From positions 13,424,501 to 13,488,500 of the forward strand of contig NC_087192.1 of assembly GCF_035594125.1 (NCBI RefSeq): a stretch of 64,000 bases of DNA, in the 5' to 3' direction. How positions within the stretch are numbered: the stretch's first letter is position 1; each line of letters begins with the position of its first letter. Positions 13,465 to 25,124 of this stretch are shown in pieces. The notes under the pieces were generated by a model, which was not told the DNA's origin, made no database searches, and saw nothing but the letters and a program-made list of their open reading frames with translations. Both the position numbers and the translations under genes were made by a program. The DNA is from Scylla paramamosain. Its lineage: Eukaryota > Arthropoda > Malacostraca > Decapoda > Portunidae.

Positions 13465-14084
13465 AGCATGTTAGGCACCAAAACGATAAATAATATGAAA
13501 GTCACTCTATATGGAAATCCAAAACAATATTACCGGAAACGTGTCTTTTAAAAGATTTACGTAGAAAAACGCTAAAACGGATGCAAACCAACCAATTTAA
13601 GAAATAGAATAACATTACCAAAAATATATTTAGTGTGTTCTTGAGCTTGTTACATAAAAAAAAACGCGAAAATATATGCAAAGCACTCTATATAAGTAAA
13701 AAAAAAGGACATAACGAGAAACGTGTATAATGAGTGTTTTATAGTTTCACCAGAATCACAAGGCAAAAAACGCAAAAACTCGACTGTATGGAAAAGTTTC
13801 TAAGATACCAAAATACTGAAACTCATGAATAACACTCTTAATCAAGAAACAGAACAAGCTTACTAAATGCGTGTATTTTGAGTGTTTTTTTTTACATTCT
13901 TAGTTACCAAAACCCCAAATTCCATGCGAAACTAGCTTTATGTAGGAAAAAAATGACATAACCAGAAAAGTGTCTTTGAGTGTTTTTGAGCGTGTTAGGC
14001 AATAAAGCACTAAAATGCAGGGCAATCACATTAAATGGGAATAAAACCAACTTTTACGAAGAACTTGCCTTTTAGTGTTTTTGA

Positions 14085-14529
14085 CACGCATTTAGTAAGG
14101 TTGCTCTGTTTCTCAATTAAGAGTGTTATTCATGATTTTCAGCATATACACGAGTTTTTGCGTTTTTTGCCTTTTGTTTTTTTTGAAATATAAAATATTC
14201 ATTATACACTCTTCTCGCAATGTCCCTTTGTTTCCCAATATGCTTTGTATCCATTTTACCGTTTTTTTGTAAGTAACAAGTTTAAAAACACTCAAAATAT
14301 ACATTTTTGGTAATGTTTTTTTGCTTCTTGATATTGGTTGATTTGTATCAGTTTTAGCGTTTTTCTACGTAAAACACTGAAAAAGACATGTTTTCACTAA
14401 TTTTCTTTTGGATTCCCACATAGAGTGAGTTCCTTATTATTTATCGTTTTAGTGCCTAACATGCTGAAAAACAATCACAAGACAGATTTCTCGTAAGGTC
14501 TTTAATTTCCTCATATGGGACGCTTTGCA
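14085..14529 (-). repeat. Inverted satellite block 1, second copy
   Basis: Same entry junction (TTTTTGACACGCATTTAG) and same exit junction (CTTTGCATATCTTTTCAGTG) as 486-938, with small internal indels such as loss of part of the TATAGAGTGC segment near 14,240. Confidence 0.8.
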
Positions 14530-15153
14530 TATCTTTTCAGTGTTTATGAGCGTATTACGCAATAATGCACTAAAAGCCAGGGTAATCACATTACATGGAA
14601 ATATAACCAAATTTTACCAAGAACTTACGTTTAAGTATTTTTGAGCTCCTTACGTACCAAAACGCTAAAACGCATGCAAAATACATTTTATGGAGAAACA
14701 GAATTACATTACCAAATACATGTATTTTGAGTGTTTTTCATCATGTTATCTATAAAAACGCTTAAATACATGCAAAGAACCTAATGTTTGGGAAACGAAA
14801 GAACATTACGAGAAACGTGTATTATGGGTGATTTTTAAGTTCCTTCAGTATCAAAAAGCTAAAACCCACAAATAACACTCTTTAGGAAAAAAAATAATAA
14901 TAAAAAATATAAAAATAAGAAAATGGGATTTTTTTTTTATTCATCTTCATAGGTACCGAGATGCCAAAATTATGCCAAAATTCAAGGAATTTATGTGGAA
15001 AAAAGAACATTATCATAAAAGTTAATTATAGCTTTTTTTCGGATTGTTATATACCAAACCCAAAGCCAAAGCCACCTATATAGGGAATTTAAACAATTTT
15101 ACCAGAAACCTATCTTTTCAGTGTTTTTCAGCATGTTAGGCACCAAAACGATC

Positions 15154-15170
15154 AATAATAATAATAATAA
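15154..15170. repeat. Short (AAT)n microsatellite
   Basis: Five or six AAT repeats lie inside the monomer that normally reads ACGATAAATAATATG. It appears to be a local slippage expansion of the AATAAT already present there. Confidence 0.8.
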
Positions 15171-16499
15171 AACGATAAATGAATCCTTCATATAGGATGC
15201 AAACCATCCTATATGAAGAAATAGAATAACATTATCAAAAAGATATATTTTGAGTGTTTTTGAGCTTGTTACCTACAAAAAAATGCAAAAATGGTTGTAA
15301 AGCACTCTATATTAGGAAACAAAAGGACATTACGAGAAACGTGTATAATGAGTGTTTTATAGTTTTAAAAGAACCACAAGGCAATAAACGCAAAAACTCG
15401 TGTATATAGAGAAATTTTTTACATACCATAATGAATAAATGCTTAAATAACAATTTTAATCGATAAACAGAACTACCTTACGAAATTGTGTATTTTGAGT
15501 GTTTTTCACATTCTTAGTTACGAAAATGCCAAATTACATGCGAAACTAGCTTCATGTGGGGAAAAAAATAACATTACCAAAAATGTGTCTTTTGAGTGTT
15601 TTTCAGCATGATATGCAACAAAGCACTAAAAAGCAGAACGATCACATTACATGGGAATAAAACCAACTTTAACGAAGAATTTGCCTTTAAGTATTTTTTA
15701 ACTTCTTATATACCAAAACGCTAAAACGCATCCAAAACAAACTTGATGGAGAAACAGAATAACATTACCAAAAACATTTATTTTGAATGTTTTTTTTATC
15801 ATGTTATCTATAAAAACGCTTAAGTACATGCAAAAAACATTATGTTTGGGAAACAAAAGAACCTTACGAGAAACGTGTATTATGAGTGTTTTTTTTTAAG
15901 TTCTTTAAGTACCATAAAGATAAAACACACAAATAACACTCTTTATTTAAAAAATTTTAAAAAATAGATAAATAATAAATAGGATTTTTTTTTTTTTTGT
16001 TATTCATCTTCATAGGTACCGAGATGCCAAAATTCTGGGAAAATTCAAGGCAATTATGTGATAAAAGAATATTATCAAAAAAGTTAATTTCAGCTTTTTT
16101 TTTCGGACTGTTATGTACCAAACCCTAAAGAGCATGCAAAGCCTCCAATATGAGGAAATTAAACGACCTTACCAGAAATCTGTGTTTTGAGTGTTTTTTA
16201 GCATGTTAGGCACCAAAACAATAAATAATAAGGAACTCACTCTATATGGGAATCCAAAACAAAGTTACTGAAAACGTGTGTTCTCAGTGTTTTACATAGA
16301 AACACGTTAAAACGGATGGAAACCAACCAATATCAAGAAATAGAAAAACGTTACCAAAAAGGTATATTTTGAGTGTTTTTGAGCTTTTTACCTACAAAAA
16401 ACGCGAAAATTGATGCAAAACACTCTATATTGGGAAAGAAAAGGAAAGTGGAAGAAAAGTGTATAATGAGTGTTTTATAGTTGAAAAGAACCACTAAGC

Positions 16500-16551
16500 A
16501 ATATACATTACAATATACAATACGTACACTTATTGCTTATGCTTTTTTTGG
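16500..16551. other. Non-satellite filler at a deletion junction
   Basis: After GAACCACTAAGCA the satellite stops and about 50 bp follow made of ATAC-type short words (AATATACATTACAATATACA, ACGTACACTTATTGCTTATG). The satellite then resumes at GGGAAAAAAATGACATTACC. The flanks match 2,942 and 12,590, so the filler replaces about 9.6 kb present in the upstream copy. Confidence 0.7.
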
Positions 16552-17424
16552 GAAAAAAATGACATTACCAGAAAAATGTCTTTTGTGTGTTTTTGAGCGT
16601 GTTAGGGAATAAAGCACTAAAATCAGGGCAATCACATTACACTGGAATAAAACCATTTTTTAATAAGAACTTGCCTTTAAATGTATTTGAGCTCCTTATA
16701 TACCAAAACACTAAAATGCATGCAAAATACACTTGATGGTGAAACAGAATAACATTACCAAAAACATGTATTTTGAGTGTTTTTGATCATGTTACCAATA
16801 AAAACGCTTAAATGTATGCAAAGAACCGTATTTTTGGAAAATGAAAGAACATTTTGAGAAACGTGTATTATGAGTGTTTTTAAGTTCATTAAGTACGAAA
16901 AAGCTAAAAGCCACAAATTACACTCTTTATTGAGAAAAAATAAATAAATAAAAAATACGATTTTTTTTTCATTGTTATTCATCTTCACAGGTAACGAGGT
17001 GCCAAATTTCGGGCAAAGTTCAGGAAATTATATGAAATAAGAACATTATAAAAAAAAAGCAAAATTTAGCTTTTTTTTCGGACTGTTATGTACCAAACCC
17101 CTAAAGTGCATGCAAAGCCACCTATATGGGGAAATTAAACGTCTTTGCCAGAAAACTGTCTTATGAGTATTTTTCAGTATGTTACGAACCAACATGATAA
17201 AACCCAAGGAAGTCAATCTATATGGGAATCCAAAACAAAATTACTGAAATTGTGTCTATTCGGTGTTTTACGTACAAAACGCTAAAACGGATGCAAACTA
17301 ACCAAAATGATGAAATAGAATAACATTACCAAAAAGGTATATTTTGAGTGTTTTTGAAATTGTTACCTACAAAAAACTCGAAAATGGATGCAAAGCACTT
17401 TATATTGGGAAGCAAAAGGCACCA

Positions 17425-20400
17425 AAAAGCATGTTAGGCACCAAAACGATAAATAATATGAAAGTCACTCTGTATGGAAATCCAAAACAAATTTACTGGA
17501 AACGTGTCTTTTAAAATATCTACGTAGAAAAACGCTAAAACGGAAGCAAACCAACCAATATGAAGGAATAGAATAACATTACCAAAAAAGTATATTTTGT
17601 GTGTTTTTGAGCTTGTTATATAAAAAGAAACTCGAAAATGGATGCAAAGCACTCTATATAAGGAAAAAAGAGGACATAATAAGAAAAGTGTATAATGAGT
17701 CTTTTATAGTTCACCAGAATCACAAGGCAAGAAACGCAAAAACTCGACTATATGGAGAAGTTTCTAAGATACCAAAATACTGAAACTCATGAATAACACT
17801 CTTAATCAAGAAACAGAATAACCTTACTAAATTCGTGTATTTTGAGTGTTTTTTTACATTCTTAGTTACCAAAACCCTAAATTCCATGCGAAACTAGTTT
17901 CATGTGGGAAAAAAATGACATTACCAGAAAAGTGTCTTTCAGTGTTTTTGAGCGTGTTAGGCAATAAAGCACTAAAAAGCAGGGCAATCACATTACATGG
18001 GAATAAAACCAACTTTTACGAAGAACTTGCCTTTTAGTGTTTTTGACACGCATTTAGTAAGGTTGCTCTGTTTCTCTATTAAGAGTGTTATTCATGAGTT
18101 TATACGAGTTTTTGCGTTTTTTGCCTTATGGATTTTTTGAACTATAAAACATTCATAATACATTTTTCTCGCAATGTTTTCTACGTAAAACACTGAGAAG
18201 ACACGTTTTCAGTAATTTTCTTTTGGATTCCCACATAGAGTGAGTTCCTTATTATTTATCGTTTTGGTGCCTAACATGCTGATAAACACTCAAAAGACAG
18301 ATTTCTGGTAACGTCTTTAATTTCCTCACATGGGAGGCTTTGCATGTCTTTTCAGTGTTTTTGAGCGTGTTGCGCAATAAAGCACTGAAAGCAAGGGCAA
18401 TCACATTACATGGGAATAAAATCAAATTTTACCAAGAACAGGCCTTTAAGTGTTTTTGAGCTCCTTACATACCAAAACGCTAAAACGTATGCAAAATACA
18501 TTTTATGGAGAAACAGAATAACATTACCAAATACATGTATTTTGAGTGTTTTTGATCATGTTATCTAAAAAAAACGCTTAAATGCATGCAAAGAACCTTA
18601 TGTTTGGGAAACAAAAGAACATTACGAGAAACGTGTATTATGAGTGATTTTTAAGTTCCTTTTAGTACGAAAAAAGCTAAAACCCACAAATAACACTCTT
18701 TAGAAAAAAATAAATAAATAAAAAAATTAAAAAATGGGAATTTTTTTTTCTTCTTTTTCATCTTCATAGGTACCGAAGTGCCAAAATTATGCCAAAATTC
18801 AGGGAATTTATGTGAAAAAAAGAACATTATCATGAAAGTTAATTATAGCTTTTTTTTCTGATTGTTATGTACCTAAACCTAAAGTGAATGCAAAGCCACC
18901 TATATAGGGAAGTTAAACGACTTTACCAGAAACCTGTCTTTTCAATGTTTTTCAGCCTGTTAGGCACCAATACGATAAGTAATATGAAAATCAGTCAATA
19001 TGTGAATCCAAAACAAAATTACTGAAAACGTGTCTTTTCAGTGTTTTACGTAGAAAAACGCTAAAGCGGATACAAACCATCCTATATGAAGAAATAGAAC
19101 AACATTACCAAAAAGATATATTAGGAAACAAAAGGACATTACGAGAATCGTGTATAATGAGTGTTTTATAGTTTTAAAAGAACCACAAGGCAATAAACGC
19201 AAAAACTCGTGTATATAGAGAAATTTTTACATCCCAAAATGATGAAATGCATGAATAACACTTTTAATCGATAAACAGAACTACCTAACCAAATTGTGTA
19301 TTTTAAGTGTTTTTCACATTCTTAGTTACAAAAATGCCAAAATACATGCGAAACTAGCATCATCTGGGAAAAAAAAAGATATTACCAGAAAAGTGTCTTT
19401 TGAGTGTATTTGAGCGTGATATGCAACAAAGCACTAAAAAGCAGAACGATCACATTACATGAGAATAAAACCAATTTGTACGAAGAATTTGCCCTTAAGT
19501 GTTTTTTAACCCCTTATATACCAAACCGCTAAAACGCATGAAAAACAAACTTTATGGAGAAACAGAATAACCTTCCCGAAAAAATGTATTTTGAGTGTTT
19601 TTGATCATGTTATCTATAAAAACGCTTAAGTACATGCAAAGAACATTATGTTTGGGAAACAAAAGGACATTACGAGAAACGTGTATTATGAGTGCTTTTA
19701 TAAGTTTCTTAAGTACCAAAAAGCTAAAACTCACAAATAACACTCTTTATTTAGAAAATAAAATATAAAAAAATAAAATAAATAGGACTTTTTTTTTTGT
19801 TATTCATCTTGATAGGTACCGAGATGCCAAAATTCTGGGAAAATTCAGGGCAATTATGTGATAAAGGAATATTACCAAAAAAGTTAATTTTAGCTTTATT
19901 ATATACCAAACCCTAAAGTGCATGCAAACATTATCAAAAAGGTATATTTTGAGTGTTTTTGAGCTTGTTACCTATAAAAAACACGAAAATTGATGCAAAG
20001 CACTCTATAATGGGAAAGAAAAGGACATTGCATGAAAAGTGTATAATGAGTGTTTTATAGTTCAAAAGAACCATGAGACAAAAAATGCAAAAACTAGTGT
20101 ATATGAAGAAGTTTCGTAGATACCAAAATGCTGAAACTCATGAACAACACTCTTTATTGAGAAACAGAAGAATCTTACTAAATGTGTGTATTTTGAGTGC
20201 TTTTCACATTCTTAGTTACCAAAACCCCAAATATCATGCGAAACCAGCTTTATGTAGGAAAAAAATGTCATTACCAGAAAAATGTCTTTTGAGTGTTTTT
20301 GAGCGTGTTAGGCAAAGAAACACTGAAAAGCAGGGCAATCACATTACATTGGAATAAAACCAATTTTTAATAAGAACTTACCTTTAAGTATTTTTGAGCT

Positions 20401-20769
20401 CCTTATATACCAAAACACTAAAACGCATGCGAAATACAGAATAACATTACCAAAAACATGTATTTTCTTTCAGTGTTTTTGATCATATTTCCAATAAAAA
20501 CGCTTAAATGACATTACCAGAAAATTGTCTTTTAAGTGTTTTTGAGCGTGATATGCAACAAAGCACTAAAAAGCAGAAAAATCACATAATTTGGGTATAA
20601 AACCAACTTTTACGATGAACTTGCCTTTAAGTGTTTTTTTTTAACTCCTTACATACCAAAACGCTAAAACGCATGTAAAACACCCATATAGGTTGCAAAG
20701 CAACCTATATGGAAAAATTACTCGCCTTTACCAGAAGAACATTGAAAAAAATTGAAAACATTGAACATT
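17425..20769 (+). repeat. HOR satellite, plus orientation, up to the palindrome centre
   Basis: Plus-oriented HOR monomers with several internal deletions. At 19,920 GTGCATGCAAA joins directly to CATTATCAAAAAGG. At 20,491-20,520 CCAATAAAAACGC joins to TGACATTACCAG. The mirrored right arm keeps about one more HOR unit (22,140-23,170), so this side lost it or that side gained it. Confidence 0.82.
18047..18346 (-). repeat. Inverted satellite block 1, third copy (shortened)
   Basis: Same entry and similar exit junctions as 486-938 and 14,085-14,529. About 150 bp are missing internally, where CTCGCAATG joins TTTTCTACG near 18,178. The same shortened version appears inverted at 24,816-25,124, so the internal deletion preceded the large inverted duplication. 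Confidence 0.8.
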
Positions 20770-20831
20770 GAAAAAGAAAAACATTGAAAAGACAGGTTTC
20801 TGGTAAAGTCGAGTAATTTTTCCATATAGGT
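20690..20831. repeat. Centre of the large palindrome, orientation switch
   Basis: A 28-bp perfect inverted repeat (ATATAGGTTGCAAAG and its complement) lies at about 20,692-20,717. The left stem at about 20,707-20,739 (CCTATATGGAAAAATTACTC, then CTTTACCAGAA) pairs with the right stem at about 20,799-20,831. The loop between them is an irregular repeat of AACATTGAAAA words. Satellite left of this point is plus, right of it minus. Confidence 0.8.
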
Positions 20832-23800
20832 GGCTTTGCATGCACTTCAGGGTTTGGTACATAACGCCGGAAAAAAGCTGAAATTATTTTTTTTATAGTG
20901 ATTTTTTTTTATTTCCCTGAATTTTTCCAGAATTTTGGTATCTCGGTACCTATGAAGATGAATAACAATTTTTTTTTCTCTATAAAGTGTTATTTGTGTG
21001 TCTTAGCTTTTTGGTGCTTAAGGAACTTAAAAACACTCATAATACACGATTTTCTTAATGTTTTTTCTTATACAAACATAGGGTTCTTTACATGTATTTA
21101 AGCATTTTTATAAGTAACATGATCAAAAACACTCAAAATACATATTTTTGGTAATGTTATTCTGTTTCTCCATAAAGGGTGTTTTACATGCGTTTTAGCG
21201 TTTTGGTATGTAAGAAGTTAAAAAACACTTAAAGGCAAGTTCTTCGTTATGTGTTTTTTTCTCCTTTTTAGTGCTTTGTTGCATATCACGCTCAAAAACA
21301 TTTAAAAGATATTTTTCTGGTAATGTCATTTAAGCGTTTTTATTGGAAATATAATAAAAAAAAAACACTCAAAATACATGTTTTTGGTAATGTTATTTTG
21401 TTTCACCATGAAGTGTATTTTGCATGCGTTTTAGTGTTTTGGTATATAAGGAGCTCAAAAACACTTAAAGTCAAGTTCTTATTAAAAATTGGTTTTATTC
21501 CAATGTAATGTGATTGCCCTGCTTTTCAGTGCTTCTTTGCCTAACACGCTCAAAAACAATCAAAAGACATTTTTCTGGTAATGTCATTTTTCTCCCACAT
21601 AAAGCTCGTTTCGCATGCAATTTGGGGTTTTGGTAACTAAGAATGTAAAAAAGCACTCAAAATACACACATTTAGTAAGATTGTTCCGTTTCTCAATTAA
21701 GAGTGTTCATGAGTTTCAGCATTTTGGTATCTACGAAACTTCTTCATATACACTAGTTTTTGCATTTTTTGTCTTATGGTTCTTTTGAACTATAAAACAC
21801 TCATTATACACTTTTCATGCAATGTCCTTTTCTTTCCCATTATAGAGTGCTTTGCATCAATTTTCGTGTTTTTTATAGGTAAAAAGCTCAAAAACACTCA
21901 AAATATACCTTTTTGATAATGTTTTTCTATTTCTTTATATTGGTTTGTTTGCATCCGTGTTAGCGTTTTACTACGTAAAACACTGAGAAGACACGTTTTC
22001 AGTAATTTTGTTTTGAATTCCCATATAGAGTGAGTTCCTTATTATTTATTGTTTTGGTGCCTAACATGCTGAACAACACTCAAAAGAGAGATTTCTGATA
22101 AGTTCGTTTAATTTCCTCATATAGGAGGCTTTGCATGCACTTTAGGGTTTGGTATATAAAAAGGCTAAAATTAACTTTTTTGGTAATATTCTTTTATCAT
22201 ATAATTGCCTTGAATTTTCCCAGAATTTTGGCATTTTGGAACCTATGAAGATAAATAAAAAAATTTTAAAAAATCCTATTTTTTTATTTTTTATTTATTT
22301 TATTTTTTTTCTCAAAAAAGAGTGTTATTTGTGGGATTTACCTTTTTGGTACTTAAGGTTATTAAAAACACTCATAATACACGTTTCTCGTAATGTCCTT
22401 TCGTTTCCCAAACATAAGGTTCTTTGCATGTATTTAAGCGTTTTTATAGATAACGTGATCAAAAACACTCAAAATACAAGGTTTTGGGAATGTTGTTCTG
22501 TTTCTCCATAAAGTGTGTTTTGCCTACGTTTTAGCAGTTTTGTATATAAGGAGGTCAAAAACACTTAAAGGCAAGTTCTTGGTAAAAAATGGTTTTATTC
22601 CAATATAATGTGATTGTCCTGCTTTTGGGTGCTTTATTACCTATGACGTTGAAAAACATTTAAAAGATACTTTTCTGGTAAAGTCATTTTTTTTCCCCAC
22701 AAAGCTATTTTCGCATGTAATTTGTTTTTTTTTTTGGTAACTAAGAATGTGAAAAGCACTCAAAATACATGCATTTAGTAAGGTTGTTCTGTTTCTCAAT
22801 TAAGAGTGTTATTCATGAGTTTCAGCATTTTGGTATCTAAGAATCTCCATATACATGAGTTTTTGCGTTGTTTGCTTTGTGGTTCTTTTGAAAAATAAAA
22901 GTCTCATTATACACTTTTCTTGCATTGTCCTTTTGTTTCCCAATATAGAGTACTTTGCATCAATTTTCGCGTTTTTGTAGGTAAAAAGCTCAAATACACT
23001 CAAAATATAAATTTTTGGTAACGTTTTTCTATTTCTTGATATTGGTTAGTTTGCATCCGTTTTAAGGATCGTTTTGGTGCCTAACATGCCAAAAAACACA
23101 CAAAAGAAAGATTTCTCGTAAGGTCGTTTAATTTCCTCATATTGGAGGCTTTGCATGCACTTTAGGGTTTGGTACATAACAGTCCGAAAAAAAAGCTGAA
23201 ATTAACTTTTTTTATAATATTCTTTTATCACATAATTGCCCTGAATTTTTCCACACTTTTGGCATCTTGGTACCAATAAAGATGAATAAAAAAAAAATAT
23301 CCTATTTACTTTATTTTTTTATTTTTTTATTTTCTAAATAAGGAGTGTTATATGTGAGTTTTAGCTTTTTGGTACTTAGGAACTTATAAAAACACTCATA
23401 ATACACGTTTCTCGTAATGTCCTTTTGTTTCCAAAACATAATGTTCTTTGCAGGTACTTAAGCGTTTTTATAGATAACATGATCAAAAAAACTCAAAATA
23501 CGTTTTTGGTAATGTTATTCTGTTTTTCCATAAAGTTTGTTTTTCATGCGTTTTACCGGTTTGGTATATAAGGGGTTAAAAAACACTTAAAGGCAAATTC
23601 TTCGTACAAATTGGTTTTATTCTCATGTATTGTGATCGTTCTGCTTTTTAGTGCTTTGTTGCATATCACGCTTAAAAACACTTAAAAGACACTTTTCTGG
23701 TAATGTCATTTTTTTTCCCAAATGAAGTTAGTTTCTCATGTAATTTGGCATTTTTGTAACTAAGAATGTGAAAAACACTTAAAATACACAATTTGGTAAG

Positions 23801-24815
23801 GTAGTTCTGTTTATCTATTAAAAGTGTTATTCATGCATTTCATCATTTTGGAATGTAAAAATTTCTTTATATACACGAGTTTTTACGTTTATTGACTTAT
23901 GGTTCTTTTAAAACTATAAAACACTCATTATACACGTTTCTCTTAATGTCCTTTTGTTTCCTAATATAGAGTGCTTTATATCCATTTTTGCATTTTTTGT
24001 AGGTAACAAGCTCAAAAACACTCAAAAAATATCTTTTTGGTAATGTTATTCTATTTCTTCATATAGGATGGTTTGTATCCGCTTTAGCGTTTTTCTACGT
24101 AAAACACTGAAAAGACACGTTTTCAGTAATTTTGTTTTGGATTCACATATTGACTGATTTTCATATTACTTATCGTATTGGTGCCTAACATGCTGAAAAA
24201 CATTGAAAAGACAGGTTTCTGGTAAAGTCGTTTAACTTCCCTATATAGGTGGCTTTGCATGCACTTTAGGATTTGGTACATAACAATCAGAAAAAAAAGC
24301 TATAATTAACTTTCACGATAATGTTCATTTTTTCACATAAATTCCCTGAATTTTGGCATAATTTTGGCAATTCGGTACCTATGAAGATGAAAAACAAAAA
24401 ACAAAAAATTCCCTTTTTTTATTTATTTATTTATTTTTTATTTATTTTTTTTTTTCTAAATAAAGAGTGTTATTTGTGGGTTTTAGCTTTTTTGATACTG
24501 AAGGAACTTAAAAATCACTTATAATACACGTTTCTCGTAATGTTTTATCGTTTCCCAAACATAAGGTTCTTTGCATGTATTTAAGCGTTTTTTTTAGATA
24601 AAATGATCAAAAACACTCAAAATACATGTATTTGGTAATGTTATTCTGTTTCTTAATGAAATGTATTTTGCATGCGTTTTAGCGTTTTGGTATGTAAGGA
24701 GCTCAAAAACACTTAAAGGCCAGTTCTTGGTAATATTTTGTTTTATTCTCATGTAATGTGATTGCCCTGGCTTTTAGTGCTTTATCGCGTAACACGCTCA
24801 ATAACACTGAAAAGA
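20770..24815 (-). repeat. HOR satellite array, minus orientation
   Basis: Reverse-complement HOR monomers (GAGTGTTATTTGTG, AACACTCATAATACACG, TTTGGTACATAACAGTCCG). The junction CTGGTAATGTCATTTAAGCG at 21,317-21,346 is the exact mirror of 20,491-20,520. No genes seen. Confidence 0.88.
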
Positions 24816-25124
24816 CATGCAAAGCTTCCCATATGAGAAAATTAAAGACGTTACCAGAAATCTGTCTTTTGAGTGTTTTTCAGCATGTTAGGCACCAAAA
24901 CGATAAATAATAAGGAACTCACTCTATGTGGGAATCCAAAAGAAAATTACTGAAAACGTGTCTTTTCAGTGTTTTACGTAGAAAACATTGCGAGAAAAAT
25001 GTATAATGAATGTTTTATAGTTCAAAAAATACACAAGGCAAAAAACGCAAAAACTCGTATAAATGCTGAAACTCATGAATAACACTCTTAATTGAGAAAC
25101 AGAGCAACCTTACTAAATGCGTGT
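24816..25124 (+). repeat. Plus-oriented block inside the minus array
   Basis: Mirror of inverted block 18,047-18,346. It enters at AAAAGACATGCAAAGC, shows the same internal deletion (GAAAACATTGCGAG near 24,987) and leaves at AAATGCGTGTCAAAAACACT. Confidence 0.82.

Larger units (their letters stand above)
13465..17424 (+). repeat. 3.96-kb super-repeat (copy B)
   Basis: The register-shift junction AAAAAGCATGTTAGGCACC occurs at about 13,460 and again at about 17,420, 3,960 bp apart, each time followed about 610 bp later by the same inverted block. Positions 13,600-16,500 match 1-2,942, and 16,552-17,405 match about 12,590-13,441. This copy therefore looks like the 13.5-kb preceding version with about 9.6 kb of HOR units removed. 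It is also absent from the mirrored right arm. Confidence 0.7.
8300..20769 (+). repeat. Left arm of the large imperfect palindrome
   Basis: Landmarks that reappear inverted to the right: the 17,416-17,440 register junction (mirror about 25,700-25,735), inverted block 18,047-18,346 (mirror 24,816-25,124), CTCTGGAACAACAC near 12,466 (mirror about 26,720), the double junction near 9,135 (mirror about 30,050), and the deletion near 8,772 (mirror about 30,400). The outer limit near 8,300 is approximate. Confidence 0.72.
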
